A DNA stretch of 64,000 bases from Salegentibacter flavus (GCF_900115145.1 NZ_FOVL01000008.1:62001-126000), one strand, 5' to 3'. Numbered from the stretch's first letter, positions 34,788-44,248 are shown. Notes: a model not told the origin generated them from the sequence alone. Made by a program: numbers and translations.

Positions 34788-37700
34788 AATAGTTTTTTAC
34801 TTTTTGTTTATAAATTTCGCGCAAAGGTAAGATTTGTCTGTTTAAAATTTCAGTCTGATTAAAATATTCTTTTGCCTTAAGGTTTTGATCTTTAGCAGGA
34901 TTGGCAAATTCAATTGTATTGGTTTCACTTTTTCTGATATTGTCTTCACCTTGCTGTAATCTGGCCTGATCAAATTTTAATAATTCGTGCATCAAATTAG
35001 TCATTCGCTCAAGGCCTTGAGGGCTAAACCCTTTATCTAATAGCCGTTCTTCCAACTCCTGCATATTCTTCTTCAAATTATCCCCATCAGGACCCTGACC
35101 GTCCTTCTCCAATAATTTATCCAATTGCATTCTTAGTTCCTGCTGTTCCTTATAAATATCAAAAAGATCACCATTCTCCTCCTCCTTGCCATATCCCTCT
35201 TGTTTCTCACTGCCTTCTTCTCCTTGTTTTTTTTCAAGGCCTTCCTGAAACTTCTGCTGTAATTCCTCCTGCTTATGAATAATGTCCGGTAGTTGAAATT
35301 CCTCTCCTTCGCCGGCACCCTTTCCCAATTGCGGATTAGCCTGCTGTTGCATAGCAGATAAAATATTACTTAGCAAATAAGCCAGATCATTGGCGCCGGT
35401 CACAACATACTGTTGGCTGGCAGTCCCCTGTGGAAGTTCATTCTCTGCAAGTCTATCTAAAGCTTTATCAATATCAAATTCTATATCAGATAATTTATCG
35501 GTTATCTGTTCACTTATCATCGGGTTCTTTAAAGCAAGACTATACAAACTGTCATCAATATGCCTGAAATTTTCCCTTAGATCATTCTGAATATTTAAAT
35601 TCCCGGCAAACATAGGGTCCTCTCTGTTTATCGATTTAAATGACTCCAATAAATCCTCCTGCTGAAAGGAAAATTTTACAAGATTATCAAGAATTTGTCG
35701 CAGACTTTCAATATCTGCTTTTAATTGTTCTCCGGATTGTGCCTGCATTTGTTCCTTCATTTTAGAACTCATCTCTAACATTTTCTTCGCTGCATCCCTT
35801 TGCTTTTCTTTTGCTCCGGCAGGTTGATTATTCTCTAAATTCTTTTCTGCATCCTGCTGATCTTTCTTTATACTTTCTTCATCCACTTTATCCCGATTAA
35901 GGTCTACAGGTTCTTTTAGACGCTCATTATCTTTTTCAAGCTCGTCCAACTGCTCCCTGAATTGATCAAATTCCTCGGAAATTTTTTGTTGTGATTCTAT
36001 TCCATTCTGCTCCTCATTTTCGGAAATTTGATCCTGTTGCTCAGCCAATTTTTCCAGTTCTCTGGCTAATTTTTGATTCTTTTCCTCCACATAGTACCGC
36101 TTTGTTAATTCAAGCAGTTGCTCCATGTTACGTTGCTGAGTCTGATTTCTTTTGGAAAGCTCTTCCAGTTTATCCCCCAACTCCTCCCTGCTTATTTTTT
36201 CAGAAAATTCCTTTAACTCTTCCATTAAAGCTTCATTTTCCTCTAGGCGCTCTTCATTTCTGTCAAGCCTTTTCTTTAATTCTTCTTTGTAGGAATTTTC
36301 TTCTGTAGTCCTGTGCTCTTCCTCAAGACTTTTCTTAAGCTTTTCAGAATAATTTTTCATCAATTCATTCTGCTGCTTTTGCCTTTCCAGAAAATCAGTG
36401 AGCTTCCTTTTTTCGTTATAATCAAAAGATTTATTTTCTTTTTGTATACGGGAAAGTTCACGTAATTCTTCTTTCGAATACTCCATTTCTTCCAGGGACT
36501 TATTAATGTTTCGAATGGATTCCCCCTGTTGAAGCAGTTTTTTCTCCTCTATTTCTTCCAGGCTTTTCTTTCTAAAGCCAAAAACCTCACTCCGGCTGCT
36601 TTTAGATCCTTTCACCGCGTCATTATCGAAAACCTGAAAATAATAAAGGTAATTTACCCCTCTTTCCAGGTCGAGATCTCCCGGAAAAGTAAAGAGAAAA
36701 TTAGCAAAGGATTCTTTTGCAACAGGAATTGAAATCTTCTTCAAACTATCGCTGGCACTTTCAGGATAATAAACCAGTTCCAATTTATTCACGGCATAAT
36801 CATCTGAAACTTTTCCGTAGAAATAACTGATTTCTTCATCAATACTATCAGTTTTTTTTACTACTTCAATTTCCGGAAAACGATCTTTGATGATATCAAT
36901 TTTATAAGAAACCGGTTCAAAATCCCGAATTTTAGTATTAGAGGAACTAAGTGAATAATTTAAGGTAGAAGACAACCTCGTCTGGTGGGTTACCATCCCC
37001 GATTCTACTTTCAGATTAAGAGTAGAATCGGGTAAATTAAAATGGACTTCCTCTGTTTCCCGTGTTTTTATTCTCCAGCTAACCTCCGTCCCTTCAGGAA
37101 TCCGGGCGTTACCTGTCCCTGAGATTGATTCATCCCTCTTACCGGTGTAGCCGGGATAATCAAAAATCATCTCAAGATTTATAAGCGTAGGTACCTTGAT
37201 TACATCAAGTTTATAGGGAGCGGAAGAAATGCCATTGGAACTAAGCCTGAACTCAAGATCTTCCTGAAGCCGTTTAAAAGTATATTCAAAAACTCCGGGT
37301 TCCACCTGTTTTAAAAGATAATCCTGGTTATTATAATTTACGCTTACTCCTGCCGGTCTCACCTCCCCAATGGTTTTTACTTTTAAAGTGAAATCGCGGT
37401 TTTCACGCACTTCTAGGTTTTGATTTTCTATTTGGAAATAAAAAGGTGCCGGCGGATCAAATACCGTATTATAATTCACCACCCGCCCGTAAGATTCAGA
37501 AAAGAATGAAGAGTTTCCCGTAAACAGAATAGCTAAAAATATAATGACCGGAAAAGCAGCCCATTTTAAATACCTGAGACTGGTTTTAAAATCTACCGCT
37601 GAATTAAAAGGAATTGGATCCAGCTCCCGGGCTTTTTGATCTATTCCCGCAAGTAATAGATCCGATCTTTTTTCTGAATTTTTAAGCTGAAGAAGGTTAA

Positions 37701-38025
37701 GCAGTTTGTCCTTCACCTCAGGGAAATGCTCCCCAATAATCCGGGAAGCATCTTCTTCAGATAGCGTTTCTGATAATCTCAATAATTTGGAAAGCGGAAT
37801 GGCTATAAAATAAACCAACAAACCCACTTCAATACCGATGAAAAGCCAAAAAAGGATCTTCCGCACTGCGGTGTTAAGCCAGAAAAAATGTTCTATGGAA
37901 AGTATCAGTAAAAAATAAAGTAAGCCAACTGCGGTAAAGAGAATTGCTCCCTTTAGCAGTTTATTTATGTAATATTTTGATATAAAAGCACTTAGCTTAT
38001 TTCTTACCTTGCTGTAATTTTCCAT
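34762..38025 (-). CDS. DUF4175 family giant membrane-anchored coiled-coil protein
   Basis: The 1087-residue protein has two N-terminal membrane helices (around residues 28-50 and 57-80) and a third near 145-165. A periplasmic beta-rich region spans about 180-480, followed by a very long Glu/Lys/Gln-rich coiled coil to the C-terminus. It matches DUF4175, a family of unknown function common in Bacteroidota. The ATG at 38025 (MENYSKVRNKL) fits relatives better than the one at 38043. The 3' end overlaps ybeY, so the two are likely co-expressed. Confidence 0.85.
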   Translation of the reverse strand: MENYSKVRNKLSAFISKYYINKLLKGAILFTAVGLLYFLLILSIEHFFWLNTAVRKILFWLFIGIEVGLLVYFIAIPLSKLLRLSETLSEEDASRIIGEHFPEVKDKLLNLLQLKNSEKRSDLLLAGIDQKARELDPIPFNSAVDFKTSLRYLKWAAFPVIIFLAILFTGNSSFFSESYGRVVNYNTVFDPPAPFYFQIENQNLEVRENRDFTLKVKTIGEVRPAGVSVNYNNQDYLLKQVEPGVFEYTFKRLQEDLEFRLSSNGISSAPYKLDVIKVPTLINLEMIFDYPGYTGKRDESISGTGNARIPEGTEVSWRIKTRETEEVHFNLPDSTLNLKVESGMVTHQTRLSSTLNYSLSSSNTKIRDFEPVSYKIDIIKDRFPEIEVVKKTDSIDEEISYFYGKVSDDYAVNKLELVYYPESASDSLKKISIPVAKESFANFLFTFPGDLDLERGVNYLYYFQVFDNDAVKGSKSSRSEVFGFRKKSLEEIEEKKLLQQGESIRNINKSLEEMEYSKEELRELSRIQKENKSFDYNEKRKLTDFLERQKQQNELMKNYSEKLKKSLEEEHRTTEENSYKEELKKRLDRNEERLEENEALMEELKEFSEKISREELGDKLEELSKRNQTQQRNMEQLLELTKRYYVEEKNQKLARELEKLAEQQDQISENEEQNGIESQQKISEEFDQFREQLDELEKDNERLKEPVDLNRDKVDEESIKKDQQDAEKNLENNQPAGAKEKQRDAAKKMLEMSSKMKEQMQAQSGEQLKADIESLRQILDNLVKFSFQQEDLLESFKSINREDPMFAGNLNIQNDLRENFRHIDDSLYSLALKNPMISEQITDKLSDIEFDIDKALDRLAENELPQGTASQQYVVTGANDLAYLLSNILSAMQQQANPQLGKGAGEGEEFQLPDIIHKQEELQQKFQEGLEKKQGEEGSEKQEGYGKEEENGDLFDIYKEQQELRMQLDKLLEKDGQGPDGDNLKKNMQELEERLLDKGFSPQGLERMTNLMHELLKFDQARLQQGEDNIRKSETNTIEFANPAKDQNLKAKEYFNQTEILNRQILPLREIYKQKVKNYFERGTGTD

Positions 38026-38131
38026 CGACAACTTCACTTTCAAGCTTAAAATTACAATTTTTATCCTTTTGAAGCAGAATGGATTGCAGGTAAGTTGATT
38101 TTAAAAATTATTCAAGCTCCTGGGACAAGTG

Positions 38132-38163
38132 TTTAGGAATGCTGCCTAAAGCTTGTATCTTTG
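38132..38163 (+). promoter_or_regulatory. promoter for gltX
   Basis: TATCTTTG (38156-38163) is a full TAnnTTTG match, and TTTAG at 38132 lies 20 bases upstream as an imperfect -33 box. The -7 element ends 17 bases before the gltX ATG. Confidence 0.55.
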
Positions 38164-38180
38164 TTTTTAAAATTAAAATT

Positions 38181-39698
38181 ATGAGTGCTAAAGTAAGGGT
38201 ACGTTTTGCGCCAAGTCCTACGGGACCACTGCATATTGGCGGAGTTAGAACTGCTTTATATAACTATTTGTTCGCGAAAAAACACGATGGGGATTTTGTA
38301 CTTCGTATTGAAGATACAGACCAAAACCGTTATGTGGACGTAGCAGAACAATATATTATCGATTCACTAAACTGGTGCAATATTCCTTTTGATGAAGGCC
38401 CGGGAAAAGAAGGAGATTTTGGTCCCTACCGCCAAAGTGAGCGTAAAGATATTTATAAGGAATATGCCAATAAGCTGGTAGAAAGCGGGCAGGCTTATTA
38501 TGCTTTTGATAAAGCAGAAACCCTGGACGATCATAGAAAAGACCACGAAGCCAAAGGCAAAACCTTTATTTATAATTGGCATAACCGCCTAAAACTGGAT
38601 AATTCACTTTCTCTTTCTGAGGAAGAAGTGAAGATAAGACTCGCTGAAGGGGAAGATTATGTAATCCGGTTTAAGTCTCCTGAAAGTGAGATCCTGAATC
38701 TCCAGGATGAGATTAGGGGTCATATGGAAATCAATACCGAAATTCTTGATGATAAAGTGCTTTTTAAAAGTGACGGAATGCCAACCTATCACCTCGCCAA
38801 TATTGTTGACGATCACCTGATGAAAATCACCCATGTTATTCGTGGGGAAGAATGGTTGCCTTCCTTAGCACTGCACGTGATGATTTACCGCGCTTTTGGA
38901 TGGGAAGCACCTAAATTTGCCCACCTTCCGCTAATTCTTAAACCGCAAGGCAAAGGTAAACTCAGCAAGCGCGATGGCGATAAACTGGGCTTTCCGGTAT
39001 TTCCTTTGGAATGGAAAGATCCCAAAACCGGAGAAGTATCTGCCGGATACCGGGAAGATGGATATTTTCCTGAAGCAGTTACCAATATGCTGGCCTTTTT
39101 AGGATGGAATCCCGGAACAGAGCAGGAATTTTTCGATATAAATGAATTAACCCAGGCCTTTGAACTCGACCGGGTACATAAAGGCGGCGCAAAGTTCGAT
39201 CCTGAAAAAACAAAATGGTTTCAGCAACATTACCTTCAGGAAGCAGATAATGCTTTTCTGGCGAAAGAATTTCAGAAATTACTTCAGGAAAAAAAGATCA
39301 ATGTCGATCTTGATTATACAAAAAAGGTTGTTGAGATCGTAAAGGAGCGGGCAATTTTTGTAAAAGATCTTTGGGAACAAGGCGATTATTTTTTCATCTC
39401 CCCTACTTCATACAATCCCAAAAACGCAAAAAAAGCCTGGAAAAATGATACTTCAGAATTGATGCAGGAACTAAGCGAGCTTCTGAAAAAACAGGAAGAT
39501 TTTTCGGCCGCTGCAATTCAGGAAAATGTGAAATCATGGATAGGTGCTAAGGAAATAGGCTTCGGAAAAGTTATGCAGCCTTTCCGTCTGGCCCTTGTAG
39601 GCGCTATGCACGGAGCCGATCTTTTTGTTATTGCAGAAAGTATCGGGAAAGAAGAAACGCTTAAAAGAATTGAAAAAGGGATCTCGACTCTGGGATAA
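38181..39698 (+). CDS. gltX: glutamate-tRNA ligase
   Basis: The 505-residue class I synthetase charges tRNA-Glu. The ATP motif APSPTGPLHIGGVRTALYN (HIGH box) is at residues 8-26 and GKLSKRDGDK carries the KMSKS-like loop. A longer open frame begins at 38139, but MSAKVRVRFAPSPTG at 38181 is the conserved start and follows a promoter. Because a separate GlnRS (glnS) is present, this enzyme is expected to be discriminating for tRNA-Glu. Confidence 0.97.
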   Translation: MSAKVRVRFAPSPTGPLHIGGVRTALYNYLFAKKHDGDFVLRIEDTDQNRYVDVAEQYIIDSLNWCNIPFDEGPGKEGDFGPYRQSERKDIYKEYANKLVESGQAYYAFDKAETLDDHRKDHEAKGKTFIYNWHNRLKLDNSLSLSEEEVKIRLAEGEDYVIRFKSPESEILNLQDEIRGHMEINTEILDDKVLFKSDGMPTYHLANIVDDHLMKITHVIRGEEWLPSLALHVMIYRAFGWEAPKFAHLPLILKPQGKGKLSKRDGDKLGFPVFPLEWKDPKTGEVSAGYREDGYFPEAVTNMLAFLGWNPGTEQEFFDINELTQAFELDRVHKGGAKFDPEKTKWFQQHYLQEADNAFLAKEFQKLLQEKKINVDLDYTKKVVEIVKERAIFVKDLWEQGDYFFISPTSYNPKNAKKAWKNDTSELMQELSELLKKQEDFSAAAIQENVKSWIGAKEIGFGKVMQPFRLALVGAMHGADLFVIAESIGKEETLKRIEKGISTLG

Positions 39699-39714
39699 AC
39701 TTATAAATTAAATT

Positions 39715-39752
39715 AAAGCCGGAAGGGACTATGTTTTCTTCCGGCTTTTTTT
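39715..39752 (+). terminator. intrinsic terminator after gltX
   Basis: AAAGCCGGAAG (39715-39725) pairs with CTTCCGGCTTT (39738-39748), followed by a run of T residues. Confidence 0.85.
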
Positions 39753-39807
39753 GTTTCTAAAGTGAAGCAGATAATTTGCTATCTTGATAAAAATATAAAA
39801 ACACATT

Positions 39808-40797
39808 ATGAGCTATATTTTCTTACCCGTTATTCTTGTTATTGGACTGGTTATTCTATTCTCCGGAATTTTTATAGTCAGGCAGCAATCGGCTGCTATT
39901 GTTGAACGTTTTGGAAAGTTTCAACGCATCAGTAATTCCGGATTGCATTTAAAAATTCCCATTTTTGATAATATCGCCGGCAGGATCAATTTAAAGGTAC
40001 AGCAACTCGATGTTCTCATTGAAACTAAAACCAAGGACAATGTATTCGTTAAACTGAAGATCTCTGTGCAGTTTCAAGTGGTGAGATCCAATGTTTACGA
40101 TGCTTTTTATAAACTTGAAAGCCCATCAGATCAAATTACCTCATATGTTTTCGACGTTGTTCGGGCCGAAGTTCCAAAAATGAGACTCGATGATGTTTTT
40201 GAAAGAAAAGATGACATTGCCATTGCCGTTAACCGGGAACTTAACCAGGCGATGCAGGATTACGGTTACGACATCATTAAAACACTTGTAACAGACATTG
40301 ACCCAGATGTGGAGGTGAAGGCTGCCATGAACCGGATAAATGCCGCAGAACGCGATAAAGTGGCTGCAGAATACGTAGCTGAGGCCGATAGGATTAAAAT
40401 AGTAGCTAAGGCTCGGGCCGAAGCAGAAAGCAAACGCTTACAAGGCCAGGGAATCGCCGATCAAAGAAGGGAAATAGCACGCGGACTTGAGGAAAGTGTA
40501 GATGTTTTAAATAATGTGGGGATAAACTCGCAGGAAGCTTCAGCATTAATTGTGGTCACCCAGCACTATGACACCCTTCAGGCCATTGGAGAAGAAACCA
40601 ACAGCAACCTGATCCTTTTGCCTAATTCTCCCCAGGCAGGTAGTGATATGCTAAATAATATGGTAGCTTCATTTTCTGCATCCAATCAAATAGGTGAAGC
40701 TATGAAAAAACAAAATGAGCAGCAGGAAAGAGATAAGAAAAGGGAAAGCACTACAAGAAAAAATAAAAGAAATAACAAAAGTGATCTTGAAGAGTAA
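39808..40797 (+). CDS. SPFH/prohibitin-domain membrane protein (stomatin-like)
   Basis: The 329-residue protein has one N-terminal membrane helix (residues 3-24) and a Band 7/SPFH domain from VRQQSAAIVERFGKFQRI to about residue 190. An alanine/glutamate-rich helical region follows (AAEYVAEADRIKIVAKARAEAESKRLQGQGIADQRREIARG), then a basic tail. Such proteins assemble into membrane rings or rafts and guide proteases. No NfeD-like partner is adjacent. It is a single gene. Confidence 0.92.
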   Translation: MSYIFLPVILVIGLVILFSGIFIVRQQSAAIVERFGKFQRISNSGLHLKIPIFDNIAGRINLKVQQLDVLIETKTKDNVFVKLKISVQFQVVRSNVYDAFYKLESPSDQITSYVFDVVRAEVPKMRLDDVFERKDDIAIAVNRELNQAMQDYGYDIIKTLVTDIDPDVEVKAAMNRINAAERDKVAAEYVAEADRIKIVAKARAEAESKRLQGQGIADQRREIARGLEESVDVLNNVGINSQEASALIVVTQHYDTLQAIGEETNSNLILLPNSPQAGSDMLNNMVASFSASNQIGEAMKKQNEQQERDKKRESTTRKNKRNNKSDLEE

Positions 40798-40818
40798 GCA
40801 AAGGTTTGTAAAAGAAAA

Positions 40819-40882
40819 CAGCTGTGTAAAATAAAGAGAAATGAGCGAAAACGCATCTAATTTCATCTTATTCACACGGCTG
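40819..40882. terminator. possible bidirectional stem-loop between SPFH and DUF6327-like genes
   Basis: CAGCTGTGTAAAATAA (from 40819) pairs imperfectly with TTATTCACACGGCTG (to 40882) around a loop of about 30 bases. It lies between convergent genes, where a terminator is expected, but lacks a clear T-run. Confidence 0.3.
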
Positions 40883-40894
40883 CTAATCTTAATT

Positions 40895-41128
40895 TTAATT
40901 CTTGACCGTTGCGGTTACTCTTTTAAGTCCGGTTAGTTTAGTTACGGCTTTCAAGACGAGCGCTTTTTCCAGAATTGAACCTACGATACTTCCCGCAATT
41001 GAAAGTGGAGAAATACTTTTTTTAGCCTGTTCGATGCTAAGTTTGATCTCCTCTTTATCTATTTCGGTTTGAAGTTTTAATATCTTTAAATCTCTATCAA
41101 TATCTTCAAAAGAACTGTATTCTCTCAT
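40895..41128 (-). CDS. small protein, DUF6327-like
   Basis: The 77-residue protein starts MREYSSFEDIDRDLKILKLQ, then has a charged helix and a hydrophobic, glycine-containing C-terminal stretch (SIAGSIVGSILEKALVLKAV). It resembles the flavobacterial DUF6327 family. It is the last gene of a tight three-gene unit with a holin-like and a YtxH protein, which suggests an envelope-stress role. Function is not known. Confidence 0.7.
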   Translation of the reverse strand: MREYSSFEDIDRDLKILKLQTEIDKEEIKLSIEQAKKSISPLSIAGSIVGSILEKALVLKAVTKLTGLKRVTATVKN

Positions 41129-41131
41129 AAG

Positions 41132-41482
41132 TTAGTCGTTAAAGAAAATTCTGGAGAATTTTTGTAGCATAAGTTTTTCTATAGGTCTTTTTCCGAATAC
41201 TAAAATCAGTATGAATAAAAGAATATAGAATCCTGCTACAATAAAATACCCGGCACTTGGTTGGCCAATGGCTTCACTTATTGCAATAGCCACAGCAAAC
41301 GAAAGCAGGAAAAAAGCTATGACCGTTATAGCACCCAAAATAAGGAATCGCACCAAAGAGGTGGCTCCACTCATTGCCTGCTTAAAGAATTTAAGTTTAT
41401 AATATTCGGCATTTGTATGAGCAAATGCCTGAAGATTCTGATTTAATTCGTTAAGACTGTTGGATAGTTTTTCGAATGCCAT
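41132..41482 (-). CDS. phage-holin-family/YqjE-like membrane protein
   Basis: The 116-residue protein has an N-terminal amphipathic helix and two membrane segments (about residues 42-66 and 74-96), with the cytosolic tail KRPIEKLMLQKFSRIFFND. This matches the putative holin-X/YqjE family, which despite the name is usually chromosomal and linked to stress response. It starts 12 bases downstream of ytxH and ends 3 bases before the DUF6327-like gene. No other phage genes are present. Confidence 0.78.
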   Translation of the reverse strand: MAFEKLSNSLNELNQNLQAFAHTNAEYYKLKFFKQAMSGATSLVRFLILGAITVIAFFLLSFAVAIAISEAIGQPSAGYFIVAGFYILLFILILVFGKRPIEKLMLQKFSRIFFND

Positions 41483-41494
41483 AAATAAGTTATA

Positions 41495-41848
41495 CTATGC
41501 TTTTTTGGCTTTAGTTTCAGCGTCCTTATTAAGTTTAGAATTTTGCTTTCTCAATTCTTCGAGTTTAGACTCCATAGCAGAAAGTATATCATCGGCTTTA
41601 TGGCTTGCAGAAGAAAGGGTTTCACCCAAGCGCTCTTCAAAATCCAATCGGGCCTTCTTAGCCTTTTCAGTTAAATTTGAAGAAGTTTCGTTGTATTTCT
41701 TATTAAAACGTTCCTGAGCTTTATCAGACTCGCTCTTAATTCTTTTTCGGGTTTTCTCTCCACTCTCGGGAGCATACAATAATCCGATACCTGCACCAAT
41801 AGCGGCTCCTGTAATAAGGGCTAAAAGTGTATTTCCTGTATTTGCCAT
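41495..41848 (-). CDS. YtxH domain protein
   Basis: The 117-residue protein has a short N-terminal membrane segment with LLALITGAAIGAGIGLLYAPESGEKTRKRI, the hallmark of YtxH-like general stress proteins, followed by a long charged helix with heptad character (residues about 35-117). It is first in the three-gene unit and has a TATATTTG promoter element upstream. Confidence 0.88.
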   Translation of the reverse strand: MANTGNTLLALITGAAIGAGIGLLYAPESGEKTRKRIKSESDKAQERFNKKYNETSSNLTEKAKKARLDFEERLGETLSSASHKADDILSAMESKLEELRKQNSKLNKDAETKAKKA

Positions 41849-41883
41849 AATAGTTTTTAGTTTAAATTGATTCTAGTTATTTC

Positions 41884-41891
41884 CAAATATA
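41884..41891 (-). promoter_or_regulatory. candidate promoter -7 element for the ytxH unit
   Basis: The minus strand reads TATATTTG, a full TAnnTTTG match, 35 bases upstream of the YtxH ATG. Confidence 0.4.
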
Positions 41892-41976
41892 CAAGAAGCT
41901 TAGTAGCACCGCTGTTAATAACCGGTTAATATGTTAATTTCCTTTACTAAATTATTCTTAAAGACGAGTTGAGACT

Positions 41977-43653
41977 TTATTTCTTCTTAGCCCAGGAATC
42001 GCGAAGACTTACCGTACGGTTAAATACTGGTCTCTCTTCTGTAGAATCCTTATCTACACAAAAATACCCAATACGCTGAAACTGGAACTTATCCTGAACT
42101 CCGGCATTTTTTAAACTTGGTTCCAGATAACCGGTAATAAGCTTTAGAGAATCCGGATTGATAAATACGGTAAAATCCTTCTCTTTATCAGCATCAGGAG
42201 CCTCGACTGAAAACAACCTGTCATAAAGCCGTATTTCGGCTTGCAGGGCATGTTTTACCGAAACCCAATGCAAAGTACCCTTAACTTTTCTAAGCGATTC
42301 CTCGGTGCCGCTACCGCTTTTACTTTTGGGATCGTAGGTGCAGTGAATTTCTGTAATATTCCCTTCAGCGTCTTTTAAAACATCTTCCCCTTTAATAATA
42401 TAAGCATTTTTAAGCCTCACCTCTTTCCCAAGGGTAAGCCTGAAAAACTTGCGATTTGCACTTTCCTTAAAATCTTCTCTTTCAATATAAATTTCCCTTG
42501 AAAAAGGCACCTCTCTTGTTCCGGCACCTTCGTCTTCAGGGTTATTTTCTGCCATAAGCAATTCTTCTTTTCCTTCAGGATAATTGGTGATCACAACTTT
42601 TACCGGGTCGAGAACACCCATAACTCTTGGAGCTATCATATTAAGATCTTCTCTCGCGTGAAATTCAAGATGGGCTACATCTATCATATTCTCGCGCTTA
42701 CCAACCCCGATGGAGTCGGCAAACTTCCTTATGGAGTTTGGTGTATATCCCCTACGTCTCAATCCGGAAATAGTAGGCATTCTTGGGTCGTCCCAGGAGT
42801 TTACAAATCCTTTTTCTACCAATTGCATCAGTTTTCTTTTACTAACAACAGTATGACTTAAATTACGACGGGCAAATTCCCGTTGTTTGGGTTGCATTTC
42901 TCCAGGTTTGCTTACTTTTTCAACAAACCAGTTATAAAGTTCGCGGTGAGGCAGAAATTCCAGCGTACAAAAAGAATGTGAAACTCTTTCTATAAAATCA
43001 CTTTCTCCGTGAGCCCAGTCATACAATGGGTATATCATCCAGTCATTCGCGGTGCGATGGTGGCTTTTATGCAAACACCTGTACATTACCGGGTCTCTCA
43101 TAATCATATTTGGAGAAGCCATATCAATTTTAGCTCTTAAAACGTGGCCCTTTTCAGGAGTCTCTCCATTCTTCATTTGTTCGAACAGCTGCAGATTTTC
43201 TTCTGCGGAACGATCCCGGTAAGGACTGTTTTTCCCAGGCTCGGTAGGAGTTCCTTTTTGAGAGGCTATTTCTTCAGAAGTCTGGCTATCAACATAGGCA
43301 TGCCCATTTTTGATTAACTCAACCGCCCAGTCATACAATTGCTGAAAATAATCTGAAGCATAACATTCTTCTGCCCATTTAAATCCTAACCAAAGAACAT
43401 CTTCCTTTATAGCATCAACAAATTCCTGTTCTTCTTTAATGGGATTGGTATCATCAAAGCGCAGGTTTACAGGAGCATTGTATCGTTCCCCTAATCCGAA
43501 GTTTAAACAGATTGAAGAAGCGTGACCAATATGCAAATAACCATTCGGCTCGGGCGGAAACCTGAATTTTAAATCTTCTCTTGTATGTGTAGATCTCAGA
43601 TCTTCTTCTATAATTTGCTCAATGAAATTGAGTGACTTTTTTGTTTCTGACAT
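41977..43653 (-). CDS. glnS: glutamine-tRNA ligase
   Basis: The 558-residue class I synthetase charges tRNA-Gln. RFPPEPNGYLHIGHASS holds the HIGH box at residues 28-44, VVSKRKLMQLVEKGFV the KMSKS-like loop, and the C-terminal two beta-barrels carry ERPVFNRTVSLRDSW. With gltX at 38 kb, Gln-tRNA can be made directly. It has a TAATTTTG promoter element upstream and is divergent from folB. Confidence 0.97.
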   Translation of the reverse strand: MSETKKSLNFIEQIIEEDLRSTHTREDLKFRFPPEPNGYLHIGHASSICLNFGLGERYNAPVNLRFDDTNPIKEEQEFVDAIKEDVLWLGFKWAEECYASDYFQQLYDWAVELIKNGHAYVDSQTSEEIASQKGTPTEPGKNSPYRDRSAEENLQLFEQMKNGETPEKGHVLRAKIDMASPNMIMRDPVMYRCLHKSHHRTANDWMIYPLYDWAHGESDFIERVSHSFCTLEFLPHRELYNWFVEKVSKPGEMQPKQREFARRNLSHTVVSKRKLMQLVEKGFVNSWDDPRMPTISGLRRRGYTPNSIRKFADSIGVGKRENMIDVAHLEFHAREDLNMIAPRVMGVLDPVKVVITNYPEGKEELLMAENNPEDEGAGTREVPFSREIYIEREDFKESANRKFFRLTLGKEVRLKNAYIIKGEDVLKDAEGNITEIHCTYDPKSKSGSGTEESLRKVKGTLHWVSVKHALQAEIRLYDRLFSVEAPDADKEKDFTVFINPDSLKLITGYLEPSLKNAGVQDKFQFQRIGYFCVDKDSTEERPVFNRTVSLRDSWAKKK

Positions 43654-43672
43654 AATGGACTCTTTAAAGGCC

Positions 43673-43680
43673 CAAAATTA
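43673..43680 (-). promoter_or_regulatory. candidate promoter -7 element for glnS
   Basis: The minus strand reads TAATTTTG, a full TAnnTTTG match, 19 bases before the glnS ATG. Confidence 0.4.
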
Positions 43681-43746
43681 CTTAAAATTAACCTGATTAT
43701 AAGGTGCATTCTCTATTTTGATACTTATAACTTCGATAGGACTTGT

Positions 43747-43754
43747 TATCTTTG
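43747..43754 (+). promoter_or_regulatory. candidate promoter -7 element for folB
   Basis: TATCTTTG matches TAnnTTTG fully and ends 13 bases before the GTG start of folB. Confidence 0.45.
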
Positions 43755-43767
43755 AAAAAAAATAAAA

Positions 43768-44124
43768 GTGGGAAAAATTAAACTGAAAAATATAAGGGTT
43801 TTTGCTTATCACGGATGCCTGGATGAAGAGGGTAAAATTGGAAGTGACTACCGGGTAGATCTAAGCGTAAAAGGAGATCTGTCTAATTCTGCTAAAACCG
43901 ATTCTTTGAGCGATACTATAGATTACGTACATTTAAACCGAATTGTGAAAGAAGAGATGGGCAAAAGGGCTAAACTTCTGGAAACAGTTGCTGAAAAGAT
44001 TATAAACCGCATTCTTGAAGAAATTATAATGGTCCAGGAAGTTAAGGTAGATGTTTCTAAAATAAATCCTCCAATTGGCGGAAATGTAGCGATGGTTACC
44101 GTTAGCAGAAGCAAATCGCGTTAA
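43768..44124 (+). CDS. folB: dihydroneopterin aldolase
   Basis: The 118-residue enzyme makes 6-hydroxymethyl-dihydropterin in folate synthesis. NIRVFAYHGCLDEEGKIGSDYRVD near the N-terminus holds the catalytic Glu, and KINPPIGGNVAMVTV near the end holds the active-site Lys. The start is GTG at 43768; no ATG is available before the conserved region. It stands alone upstream of tRNA-Cys. Confidence 0.93.
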   Translation: MGKIKLKNIRVFAYHGCLDEEGKIGSDYRVDLSVKGDLSNSAKTDSLSDTIDYVHLNRIVKEEMGKRAKLLETVAEKIINRILEEIIMVQEVKVDVSKINPPIGGNVAMVTVSRSKSR

Positions 44125-44176
44125 TTATTGGGTTTAGAACCTAAAAATTTTATTACATTTGCCAACCGTATAAAAC

Positions 44177-44247
44177 GGCATCGTGGCCGAGTGGCTAGGC
44201 AGAGGTCTGCAAAACCTTGTACAGCGGTTCGAATCCGCTCGATGCCT
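44177..44247 (+). tRNA. tRNA-Cys (anticodon GCA)
   Basis: The acceptor stem GGCATCG/CGATGCC closes a 71-base cloverleaf with discriminator T at 44247. The anticodon stem GAGGT/ACCTT encloses loop CTGCAAA with GCA at 44209-44211, and the T arm contains GGTTCGAATCC. The discriminator U and GCA anticodon define cysteine. The 3' CCA is not encoded, so it must be added by the CCA enzyme. Confidence 0.96.
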
Positions 44248-44248
44248 C

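Noticed and set aside
38868-38883. A CACGTG core resembling parS within gltX
   Set aside because: Only the central six bases match; the flanks are not symmetrical and do not fit the parS consensus.
41132-41482. Holin-like gene as evidence of a prophage
   Set aside because: No other phage gene, integrase or attachment site is near, and this holin-X/YqjE family is typically chromosomal.
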